The position numbers and the translations under genes are program-made. The notes beneath the pieces are model-generated. The model was not told where the DNA came from. It made no database searches and worked only from the letters and a program-made list of their open reading frames with translations. A DNA stretch of 64,000 nucleotides from Spirochaetaceae bacterium (GTDB lineage: Bacteria; Spirochaetota; Spirochaetia; Treponematales; Treponemataceae): contig JAGBFB010000032.1 in NCBI GenBank assembly GCA_017936665.1, forward strand, positions 1 through 64,000, in the 5' to 3' direction. This document shows, piece after piece, positions 42,157-50,727 of this stretch; positions within the stretch are counted from its first letter, which is position 1, and each line of letters begins with the position of its first letter.

Positions 42157-43902
42157 TTATACACTTCTGTTATGTAATTTTGTATAAATACCATTTTTTA
42201 ATAAAAGTTCCTGATGAGTTCCAAGTTCTTTTATTTCTTTATCATCAATTACAGCAATGCAATCTGCATTTTGAATTGTAGAAAGTCTATGTGCAATAAT
42301 CAAAGTTGTTCTTCCTTTAGAAAGTTCATCAAATGCTTTTTGAATTTTAATTTCCGTTGCTGTATCTAAGGCTGATGTTGCTTCATCCAAAATTAAAATA
42401 GGAGGATTTTTTAAAAAACATCTTGCAATAGAAACTCGTTGTTTTTGTCCACCAGAAAGTTTAATTCCTCTTTCACCAACTAAAGTATCATAACCTTGTG
42501 GCATCTTCATAATATCATCATGAATTTCAGAAAGTTTTGCAGCTTTGACAATTTCTTCATCTGTGGCATTAATTTTTCCGTAAGCAATATTTTCTTTTAT
42601 AGTTCCTGCAAATAAAAAAACATCTTGTTGAACAATTCCAATTTGTTTGCGTAAAGATTTTAAAGTAATATCTTTTATATCAATTCCATCAAGAAAAATT
42701 TTCCCATCTGTTATTTCATAAAAACGAGGTAGTAAATTACAAATTGTAGTTTTACCTCCACCAGAAAGTCCAACCAAAGCAAATTTTTGTCCAGGATTTA
42801 TTTTTAAATTAATATTTTTCAAAACTTCAATTCCATCAGTGTAAGAAAAATTTACATTTTCAAAATTGATATTTCCTCTTGCACAAAAAATATCTTTTGC
42901 ACTTGGGTTTTCTTTTATACTTGTATCAATTCGCATAACTTCAAGAAATCTTTTAAATCCAGCCATTCCAGTTGTATACTGTTCAACTAAAAATGATAAT
43001 CTGCGAATTGGAGATGAGAAAGCAGCAATAAAAAGATTTGCAGCAACCAAATCTGAAATTTGCATTTTGTTTTGCATGATAAAAAATCCACCAACTGCTA
43101 AAACTAAAATACTAAGCACACTACTAAAAAATTCTACATTTGCATGAAAACTTGCTACATGTTTATAAAATTTTTTCTTTGAAGATTTAAATAATTTATT
43201 TCCTTCTTCAAATCGATTAATTTCGTATTCTTCATTTGTAAAAACTTTTGTAACACGCACACCAGAAATACTTGATTCTAAAACTGCATTTATTTCTGCT
43301 GTTGCTTCTTTTACTTTTCGTGAACTTTCTGTAAGAGATTTTCTTGAAATCATTATTATTGCAATAATTATTGGAACAAAGATAAAAACAATTACAGCAA
43401 GTTCCCATCTGATTTTTAATAACAGAAAAAATGAACCAAGTAAAGTTAAAATAGAAATTAAAAAGTCTTCTGGACCATGATGAGCAAGTTCTGTAATTTC
43501 AAACAAATCAGTTGTTGCACGAGACATTAACTTTCCTGTTCTATGTTTATCATAAAAACTAAAAGACTGATTTTCTAAATGTTCAAAAACATCACGACGC
43601 ATATCTGTTTCAACGCAAGCACCAAAATAATGTCCCCAATAATTAACAAACCAAGTAAAAACTCTTCTTAAAATATAAACAAAAACTAACGCACAGATTA
43701 AAATAAAAAATGCTTTAAAATTTTTATTTGGTAAAAGTGAATCAATCGTAAATTTACTAATCATCGGAAAAGTTATATCGATTAAAGAAATCATAATTGC
43801 ACAAAACATATCAAGGGCAAAAATTTTCCAATGAGGTTTGTAATAAGAAAAAAATACTTTTAAGGGTTTGGAATTATAAAATTCAAAATTTTTATTTTTC
43901 AT
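42157..43902 (-). CDS. ABC exporter, permease-ATPase fusion
   Basis: 581 residues from the ATG at 43902 (AGGAC upstream). Six TM segments in residues about 20-310, then the ATPase: Walker A GLSGGGKTTICNLLPRFYE, Q-loop GIVQQDVFLFAGTI, signature LSGGQKQRVSIARCF, Walker B ILILDEATSALD and the H-loop IAHRLSTI. Half-transporter of the MsbA/multidrug type, presumably a homodimer. It follows the TetR gene after nine bases, so TetR likely controls its own operon, including this exporter. Confidence 0.92.
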   Translation of the reverse strand: MKNKNFEFYNSKPLKVFFSYYKPHWKIFALDMFCAIMISLIDITFPMISKFTIDSLLPNKNFKAFFILICALVFVYILRRVFTWFVNYWGHYFGACVETDMRRDVFEHLENQSFSFYDKHRTGKLMSRATTDLFEITELAHHGPEDFLISILTLLGSFFLLLKIRWELAVIVFIFVPIIIAIIMISRKSLTESSRKVKEATAEINAVLESSISGVRVTKVFTNEEYEINRFEEGNKLFKSSKKKFYKHVASFHANVEFFSSVLSILVLAVGGFFIMQNKMQISDLVAANLFIAAFSSPIRRLSFLVEQYTTGMAGFKRFLEVMRIDTSIKENPSAKDIFCARGNINFENVNFSYTDGIEVLKNINLKINPGQKFALVGLSGGGKTTICNLLPRFYEITDGKIFLDGIDIKDITLKSLRKQIGIVQQDVFLFAGTIKENIAYGKINATDEEIVKAAKLSEIHDDIMKMPQGYDTLVGERGIKLSGGQKQRVSIARCFLKNPPILILDEATSALDTATEIKIQKAFDELSKGRTTLIIAHRLSTIQNADCIAVIDDKEIKELGTHQELLLKNGIYTKLHNRSV

Positions 43903-43911
43903 AATCATGTC

Positions 43912-44475
43912 CTAAACTAAAGATTGTATTGTAGTTAAAAAATATTCTGCAATTTTTTCTGGAGATTCTTTCATCTTGTTTGAAATCCACCAACTTACTG
44001 TATTAACAAAAGAAGAAGCAATATGATGTACTAAAAAATTTTCTGGTAATGTAGATTTTTTTAATAATCCTTTTTCTGCATATTGAATTTGAATTAAATG
44101 TTGCAAATTTGATTTAAAATATTGCAAAAAAATTTCATTATTCTGTGAAGATAAAAGTTGCAAAATATTATAATCATTTTCTTGTAGATGTCTTAAAAGA
44201 TGCAAAAAGACAGAATCATTTGAAGTTCCACAAGAAAAATTATAATGACCATGTGGAATTCCTTTTGCTGTATCTATTATATGTCCAAAAAGTTCTGTAC
44301 ACAAATCTTCAAGCAAAGATTCTTTTGTTTCAAAGTGTGAATAAAAAGTTGTTCTTCCAATATTTGCTTTATCAATTATTTCTTGCACAGAAAGTTGATT
44401 ATAATTTCTTTCTGATAAAAGCAAAGTAAAGGCGTTAAAAATTGCTTCTCTAGTGCGTTTTTGTCTTCTATCCAT
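43912..44475 (-). CDS. TetR/AcrR-family regulator
   Basis: 187 residues. N-terminal HTH RTREAIFNAFTLLLSERNYNQLSVQEIIDKANIGRTTFYSHFETKESLL is the family pattern (about residues 7-55); the C-terminal ligand domain ends near YFLTTIQSLV and recalls the AcrR-type region. It sits directly upstream of the ABC exporter and divergent from the P-type ATPase gene, with TGTTCA-type palindromes between. It probably derepresses the exporter on ligand binding. Confidence 0.9.
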   Translation of the reverse strand: MDRRQKRTREAIFNAFTLLLSERNYNQLSVQEIIDKANIGRTTFYSHFETKESLLEDLCTELFGHIIDTAKGIPHGHYNFSCGTSNDSVFLHLLRHLQENDYNILQLLSSQNNEIFLQYFKSNLQHLIQIQYAEKGLLKKSTLPENFLVHHIASSFVNTVSWWISNKMKESPEKIAEYFLTTIQSLV

Positions 44476-44492
44476 AAAATTTCCTAAAAATT

Positions 44493-44606
44493 ACTGAACA
44501 AAATAAAAAAAATGTTCAGTATTGAACATAATCTAAATTTAATTCTTGTAATAATTATGTTTTAAATTATTATGTAATTACAAAACAAATTGTTCTGTAT
44601 TGAATA
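44493..44606. promoter_or_regulatory. TetR operator palindromes in the divergent region
   Basis: Perfect palindrome TGTTCA-GTAT-TGAACA at 44513-44528 with an extra half-site actgaaca at 44493-44500. A near copy, TGTTCTGTATTGAATA (14 of 16 positions), is at 44591-44606, close to the P-type ATPase gene start at 44653. These are the best candidates for TetR sites controlling both directions. Confidence 0.7.
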
Positions 44607-44652
44607 TATTGTATTTCAATTTACTTTATTTATCAAGACAATAGGAGTTTTT

Positions 44653-46521
44653 ATGTTACATGAATTTATTGAAAAATTAGAATCAATTCCCGCAACAATA
44701 ATCGGAGGGATATTTTTAGTTGCTAGTTTTATTTTATCAAAACTAGGTATAACTTTTATATTTGACTTTGCTTGGATTACAATTTTTATTAGTGGCATTC
44801 CCTTGTTGTATAGTGCAATAAAAAAATTAATCAACAACAAAGGAATAAGCAAAATCTCATCGGCTCTATTAATTTCAATAGCAATGATTGCAGCAATTTC
44901 CATTGGAGATTTATTTGCAGGGGCAGAAGTTGCTTTCATAATGGCAATCGGAGAAATTCTAGAAAACATTACAACTAACAAAGCAAAGAAGGGATTAAAA
45001 AACTTAATTAAACTTACTCCAACACAAGGACGAAAGATTCAAGACGGAAAAGAAATAATTATCAATGCTGATGAAATTCTACTTAATGATATTATAAGAA
45101 TTTTACCAGGCGAAATAATTCCTGTTGATGGAATTATTATTCAAGGTGAAACTTCAATAGACCAATCAATTATGACAGGAGAATCTTTACCAGTTGATAA
45201 GACAATTAATGATGAAGTTTTTTGTGGAACAATAAATAGATTTGGTTCAATAGATATAAAAGCAACAAAAGTTGGTGAAGATAGTTCTTTTCAAAAATTA
45301 ATTAAAATGGTACAAGAAGCTGAAAACAAAAAATCGCCAATTCAAAGAATTGCAGATAAATGGGCAAGTCTCTTAGTTCCAGTGGCACTATTACTTGCAA
45401 TAATAACTTATTTCGTAACACAAGATATTACTAGAGCAGTTACAATTCTAGTTGTATTTTGTCCTTGTGCTTTGGTATTGGCAACACCTACTGCAATTAT
45501 GGCAGCCATTGGTCAAGCAACAAAGCATGGAATAATTATTAAATCTGGTGAAGCTTTAGAAAAGATGGGAAAAGTTGATACAATTACATTTGATAAAACA
45601 GGAACAATTACTTTGGGCAAATTAGAAGTAAGTGATATAATTTCTTTTTCAGAATTATCTGAAGAAAATTTATTACAACTTGTTTCTTCTGCAGAATCTA
45701 AAAGTGAACATCCTTTAGCAAAAGCAATAATTGAACATGCAAAAAAGATGAACATCCTACTTGATGAATCAACTTCATTTAAAATGGAAGCAGGCAAAGG
45801 AATTTTTGCAATCGTAAATAATGATGAAATTCTTTGTGGTAATGAAAAGTTTTTAAATGAAAAAAATATTAAAATCGAAAATGAAATAAAAGAAAAACTT
45901 AATGAATTACGCTTACAAGGGAAAGCAACCTTACTTGTAGTTAAAAATAATAACTGCATAGGAATAATTGCGTTATCTGATATCTTAAGACCAGAAGTAA
46001 AAAACATTATTGAAGAATTATCAAAATTAAAAACTGAATCAATTTTGCTTACTGGAGATAACAAAACCACAAGTGAATATTTTGCAAATCTTGTTGGAAT
46101 AAAAAAAGTATTCAATGAATTATTACCAGAAGACAAAGTTAAAAATATTATTGATTTACAAAATTTAGGAAAAACAGTTTGTATGATTGGTGATGGTGTA
46201 AATGATGCTCCTGCATTAAAAACTGCAAATGTTGGAATTGCAATGGGTTCAATAGGAAGTGACATTGCTATAGAAGCTGCTGATATAGCTTTAATGAGTG
46301 ATAACATTTCTAAAATTACTTATTTAAAACGACTTTCAAATGCAACTGTAAGAACAATTAAATTTAGTATTGCACTTTCAATGTTTATAAATTTTCTTGC
46401 AATAGCATTATCTGTTTTAGGATTACTTAATCCAACAACAGGTGCATTAGTACATAATGCTGGTTCAGTTTTTGTTGTTATGATAGCGGCATTACTATAT
46501 GAAAGAAAATTTGATAAATAA
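44653..46521 (+). CDS. P1B-type heavy-metal-translocating ATPase
   Basis: 622 residues from the ATG at 44653 (AGGAG upstream); the open frame continues upstream with unrelated sequence. The transmembrane metal motif CPC (VVFCPCALVLATPTA), the A-domain IMTGESLPV, the phosphorylation site DKTGTITLG and the hinge GDGVNDAPALKTANVGIAMG are all present. No N-terminal HMA (CxxC) domain. The last TM region reads HNAGSVFVVMIAALLY, and the usual metal specificity (Zn/Cd, Cu, Co/Ni) cannot be told apart here. It exports toxic metal across the inner membrane. It shares its control region with the divergent TetR-ABC operon. Confidence 0.93.
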   Translation: MLHEFIEKLESIPATIIGGIFLVASFILSKLGITFIFDFAWITIFISGIPLLYSAIKKLINNKGISKISSALLISIAMIAAISIGDLFAGAEVAFIMAIGEILENITTNKAKKGLKNLIKLTPTQGRKIQDGKEIIINADEILLNDIIRILPGEIIPVDGIIIQGETSIDQSIMTGESLPVDKTINDEVFCGTINRFGSIDIKATKVGEDSSFQKLIKMVQEAENKKSPIQRIADKWASLLVPVALLLAIITYFVTQDITRAVTILVVFCPCALVLATPTAIMAAIGQATKHGIIIKSGEALEKMGKVDTITFDKTGTITLGKLEVSDIISFSELSEENLLQLVSSAESKSEHPLAKAIIEHAKKMNILLDESTSFKMEAGKGIFAIVNNDEILCGNEKFLNEKNIKIENEIKEKLNELRLQGKATLLVVKNNNCIGIIALSDILRPEVKNIIEELSKLKTESILLTGDNKTTSEYFANLVGIKKVFNELLPEDKVKNIIDLQNLGKTVCMIGDGVNDAPALKTANVGIAMGSIGSDIAIEAADIALMSDNISKITYLKRLSNATVRTIKFSIALSMFINFLAIALSVLGLLNPTTGALVHNAGSVFVVMIAALLYERKFDK

Positions 46522-46555
46522 ATTTTTAAGACTTAATTTTAGTTAATAAGAATTT

Positions 46556-46585
46556 GCAGGCTTTGGTAAAAAAATTAAAGCCTGC
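46556..46585. terminator. Terminator between convergent ATPase and exported-protein genes
   Basis: Perfect arms gcaggcttt/aaagcctgc around a 12-nt A-rich loop; the right arm covers the last codons of the minus-strand gene. Confidence 0.8.
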
Positions 46586-49514
46586 TTGTTATACTAAAGC
46601 CATAATCAAAATGCCTTTGATTTTTTTCTGGAAAAAATCTATAAACAAAATTATATTTTAAAATTATTGGAACAACAGGAAGATTACCCAAACCAATTCT
46701 ACTTTCTAAAGAAAAGCCAAGTTTTAATTCATCATAATAATTAAAATTTCCGTAAATTAAATCGTAAAAATGTTTTGTAAATTCATAAGAAGAATTATTT
46801 TTATTTTTTAGTGTTAAAAATTTTCCATTATAATCAACATCAACATAAAATCTATTAAGATATAAAACAGAAAACCAACTTATACTTTTTTGAATTTCAA
46901 TATCAATTAATTTTATATTGGTAGAAAAATTTATTAGTTTTTTTGATGTTGGTAGAACAGCAAAATTAAATTCCGTTGGTAAACCAAAACATCCAACTGT
47001 TGTTGATGGAATTGGTAACAACCTTGGCACTTTTAATTTTACACTTGGATAAAAGTTACAAAACAAATTTTTATCTTTATTGCTATCATTATAATTATAA
47101 AAAATATCAACGTTTAAAAATAAATTTGTTTCAAAAGTTTCAAAAATATTTATACCTTCTTTTCTGCTTATTCCAACACCTATTCTTGATTGATTATAAA
47201 CTAAAAGTCTATCTGTCATATCATATTTTGTAGAACTATAAAATGGAGTTGTGAAATTTTCGATAAAACTTAAATACTCTTCTGCAACTGAAAATTGTCT
47301 ACCATAAAAAATACTTGCTGAATTTCCAAATCCTAAATAAGAAGAATTATAACCAGATAAAATATAACTTCCACTTAATTCATTGTAAGTTTGTTTAAAA
47401 CCAAATTTATCAAACTCTAATGAAGAACTTAAACTATAAGACCACAAATCTGTTGGAGCATTACCATAAATTTTAAAATTTGCAGAGCCAGAACCTGACT
47501 GAGGAATATATCCTAAACTAAAATCTAAACTATAACTATCGTATGGAGATAAAGTAGAAAGAGTAAAACCAATTCCAGTTTCAGAAGCAATTTCAAGAGA
47601 ATCTTCTTGCTCAGAAATTTTATATGTAGGAAAATATAAGCTTGGAATTATTGTTGCTCTAAACAAAAAATTAAATGGATTATATTTTTTTTCTAAATCT
47701 TTAATATTTAAATTTGATTCTGAAATATAATTTTGAATATCATTTGATTGATTATTAGTTACATCAATTACATTTAACTCTACATTTTCAAAACTTAATT
47801 TTGACAAATCACTTTGTAAAATTCTTTGGTGATTAAAAAATGATGCGATATAAATTATTTTATCTTCATTTAAAATAATTGGATTATAAAATCCTCCAGA
47901 AAAATCTTTTGTTAAAAATTTTGCTTGCAATTTTTGTTCTATTGAATTATTTAAATCAAAATTATTTAAATCTATTATTCCAAGTCTTGGCATTGTGCCT
48001 TTTTGTGTATATGAAAAATAAATTTTATTATCATAACAAGATATATCTTGTAGTACTGTATCTTCTGATAACATCTTAATTTCTTTTTGTTTTTTTGTAT
48101 TAATATTATATAATTTAATTGAAAAATCTAAACCATCTTTGTACAAAAACAAAAGATTTCCATTGCCACCATCACAAAGTGAAAATTTATTTTTACCAAA
48201 TTCTTTATCAAACTCATTAACAAAATTTATATTTTTAATATTTCCTTCTTCATCTTTTTCTATTTTATAAATCTTTGTAGAAATAAATTGACTTACAACT
48301 TTTACTGTTGCTAAATAATGATTACCTTCCCATGATAAAATTACTGAATCTGAAATTCCTTCTTCACTAACCGAGAAAAGTTTTTTTGTTTCTAAATCAT
48401 AAATTTTAGTTTTAAGTTTTGGAAGAGTTTTATTTTTATCATAATAATCTATTGCCAAATATTTATAATCACTTGAAACAGAAATATTTTCTACAGAAGA
48501 AAAACTTAAAAGTTTTTTTGGTTTACTAAATTGCATTTGTGAATTTTGCAAAAGTTCTGTATATAAAATATCATTTTTGTATTTATCATAAAAAACAAAT
48601 CCATCTTTCACTTTTATTAAATCACTATAACGACTTACATATTTTTCATTGAAAACTAAATCAACTTCTTCCTCTTGCCAAGGCTCTGAATTTACTTGAG
48701 CAAAATTTTGTTCTTCAATAAATTCTTTCCATGCCTTTTTTATTGAAACACCAAAGACTTTTTTAAATGCTCTTGTATAAGTTAGATTTTTTACATTTAC
48801 ACACCTGTGCCAAAATTCAGTAAATTTTTCTTCTCCATATTTGTCATGAACCCACTGATAAAACTTTGATCCAAATTTATATTGTAAATCGCTTGGATAA
48901 ATATCTCTAACACCAGGAATATCACTATAATTTATTTTTACATTTTCAATTAAAGATTGCTTAAAAATATGATTTGCATATTCACTATTTAATCTACCTT
49001 CACCAGTTGAACTTTCTTCAAGAACAGCTGTTCCTTCTGCCATTGCGGTATTTGCAACAAAACTTGCACCAATAGAATTATCTCCAAAAACTTTACGAAA
49101 TCCGTACCAAAATTTATTTCTGATATTATAATTTATTGCATGAGTTAATTCGTGATAAAATACTTTCAAAAAATCATCTTTATAAACTAACATTTCATCA
49201 TTACATCTTGTATCAAACATTACTATACGATTGTAACCATAAGTTGAAAAATAAGCATTGAAAGAATCGTAACTTGGAATTAATGTAACAGGAAATCGAT
49301 AGACCTGCTCAAGTTTATATTTTTGACTTAAAATTTCGTAATAATTATCTGCATTTTCGTATAAAAGTTTTGCAGCTTCTTTAGATTCTTCTGGATAGAT
49401 TATATCAAAATATTTTGTACTTAAAACTTTTAATTCAGAATTAAAAAATGAATTTGCAAAAACAGCTGAATAAATCAAAGTGAAAAGGAATATAACAAAA
49501 AGTTTTCTTTTCAT
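46575..49514 (-). CDS. Large exported protein: metallopeptidase-like, propeller-like and barrel-like regions
   Basis: 979 residues with a signal peptide (YSAVFANSF). Residues about 30-270 resemble gluzincin-type peptidases: FYHELTHAINYNI gives an HExxH-like motif (HELTH), and MAEGTAVLEESS may supply the third ligand Glu. Residues 300-580 are beta repeats with Y/F-rich strands, like a TolB-type propeller. From about 650 the sequence has long amphipathic strands rich in Tyr, Ser and Gly (SYSLDFSLGYIPQSGSG; SGSYILSGYNSSYLGFG), like an outer-membrane barrel, ending YGFSITSRL. This suggests a surface-anchored protease or an assembly factor; the architecture is unusual. The function is inferred. 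Confidence 0.7.
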   Translation of the reverse strand: MKRKLFVIFLFTLIYSAVFANSFFNSELKVLSTKYFDIIYPEESKEAAKLLYENADNYYEILSQKYKLEQVYRFPVTLIPSYDSFNAYFSTYGYNRIVMFDTRCNDEMLVYKDDFLKVFYHELTHAINYNIRNKFWYGFRKVFGDNSIGASFVANTAMAEGTAVLEESSTGEGRLNSEYANHIFKQSLIENVKINYSDIPGVRDIYPSDLQYKFGSKFYQWVHDKYGEEKFTEFWHRCVNVKNLTYTRAFKKVFGVSIKKAWKEFIEEQNFAQVNSEPWQEEEVDLVFNEKYVSRYSDLIKVKDGFVFYDKYKNDILYTELLQNSQMQFSKPKKLLSFSSVENISVSSDYKYLAIDYYDKNKTLPKLKTKIYDLETKKLFSVSEEGISDSVILSWEGNHYLATVKVVSQFISTKIYKIEKDEEGNIKNINFVNEFDKEFGKNKFSLCDGGNGNLLFLYKDGLDFSIKLYNINTKKQKEIKMLSEDTVLQDISCYDNKIYFSYTQKGTMPRLGIIDLNNFDLNNSIEQKLQAKFLTKDFSGGFYNPIILNEDKIIYIASFFNHQRILQSDLSKLSFENVELNVIDVTNNQSNDIQNYISESNLNIKDLEKKYNPFNFLFRATIIPSLYFPTYKISEQEDSLEIASETGIGFTLSTLSPYDSYSLDFSLGYIPQSGSGSANFKIYGNAPTDLWSYSLSSSLEFDKFGFKQTYNELSGSYILSGYNSSYLGFGNSASIFYGRQFSVAEEYLSFIENFTTPFYSSTKYDMTDRLLVYNQSRIGVGISRKEGINIFETFETNLFLNVDIFYNYNDSNKDKNLFCNFYPSVKLKVPRLLPIPSTTVGCFGLPTEFNFAVLPTSKKLINFSTNIKLIDIEIQKSISWFSVLYLNRFYVDVDYNGKFLTLKNKNNSSYEFTKHFYDLIYGNFNYYDELKLGFSLESRIGLGNLPVVPIILKYNFVYRFFPEKNQRHFDYGFSITSRL

Positions 49515-49613
49515 AAAAAATCCTCATGTAAAATGAAAATAAACTATAAATATGATAACACTAATTTTTACAAATATCTAGCGTATAAATTCAATCTATG
49601 TTATAGTAGAAAT

Positions 49614-50678
49614 ATGAATATTTTTTTAATAAATGGAAGCCCAAAAGGGAAAAACAGTAATAGTTTAAAATTAGCAAATTCTTTTATTGATGGAATAAAA
49701 AACGCTTCTGAAAAGTCTAAACAAACTGTAGAATTAAGAGAAGCAACTTTAAATACAATGAACATTCATTCTTGTCTTGGATGTTTTTCTTGTTGGAAAA
49801 ATACTCTAGGCAAATGTTGTATCAACGATGATATGTCAAAAATTATTGAAGGACAACTTTGGGCAGATATAATCATTTTTAGTTTTCCTCTTTACTTTTT
49901 TAATGTACCAGGAATTTTAAAAAATGTAATTGATAGACAACTTCCTATGAGCTTACCTTTTATGAGTGAACGAACAGATGGAATCGGTAACGGAAGTCAT
50001 CAATTAAGATACAACATGGATAATAAAAAATATGTTTTAATTTCAACATGTGGATTTTATACTGCTGAAAAAAATTACGATAGCGTAGTTTCTATGTTTA
50101 ATCATATTTGTGGGAAAAATAATTTTGAAACAATTTTCTGTGGACAAGGAGAATTATTTTCAATAAAAGAATTATCCGAAAAAACAGATAGTTATCTTAA
50201 AAATGTAAAACAAGCAGGAATTGAATTTGCTTCACAAAATAAAATTACTGAAAAAACAAAAGACAAATTAAAAACTCTACTTTTTGAAAAAGAAGTTTTT
50301 GAGAAAATGGCAGATGCTTCTTGGGGAATCGAACAAAATAATTCTAGCGAATCTTCTACAGAAAAAAATGAATCATTAATTTTTACAAAACAAATGGCTG
50401 CTTTATATAACACAAAAAATTATGATGGCAAAGATAGAATCTTAGAAATGCATTACACTGACATAAATAAAACATATCAAGTAATATTAACTGCCGAAGG
50501 AAGTTCTGTAATTGAAAATCCTACTACAAAATATACAACTAGGATTGAAACACCTTTTGAAGTTTGGGTTGCAATTTCTCGTGGTGAATTAAATGGAATG
50601 AAGGCATTAATCACAGGAAAATACAAAGTTATGGGAGATGTAACTTTAATGATGAAGTGGGGAAAACTTTTTGGATAA
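49614..50678 (+). CDS. Flavodoxin-fold oxidoreductase fused to an SCP2-like domain
   Basis: 354 residues from the ATG at 49614; upstream codons look non-coding. Residues 1-190: NADPH-dependent FMN reductase-like fold, with INGSPKGKNSNSLK and the Cys motif SCLGCFSCW, then FSFPLYFFNVPGILKNVIDR. Residues about 240-354 resemble an SCP2 (sterol-carrier-like) domain: TTRIETPFEVWVAISRG, GMKALITGKYKVMGDVTLMMKWGKLF. Such fusions are known among clostridial and spirochaetal NAD(P)H oxidoreductases acting on hydrophobic substrates. No ribosome site is visible. Confidence 0.8.
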   Translation: MNIFLINGSPKGKNSNSLKLANSFIDGIKNASEKSKQTVELREATLNTMNIHSCLGCFSCWKNTLGKCCINDDMSKIIEGQLWADIIIFSFPLYFFNVPGILKNVIDRQLPMSLPFMSERTDGIGNGSHQLRYNMDNKKYVLISTCGFYTAEKNYDSVVSMFNHICGKNNFETIFCGQGELFSIKELSEKTDSYLKNVKQAGIEFASQNKITEKTKDKLKTLLFEKEVFEKMADASWGIEQNNSSESSTEKNESLIFTKQMAALYNTKNYDGKDRILEMHYTDINKTYQVILTAEGSSVIENPTTKYTTRIETPFEVWVAISRGELNGMKALITGKYKVMGDVTLMMKWGKLFG

Positions 50679-50727
50679 ACATCATTTTGTTAAAATGATT
50701 AAATTATATTTTTATTAAGGAATAATT

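Noticed and set aside
45513-46307. Minus-strand open frame of 264 codons
   Set aside because: It lies fully inside the metal ATPase gene, whose motifs are unambiguous.
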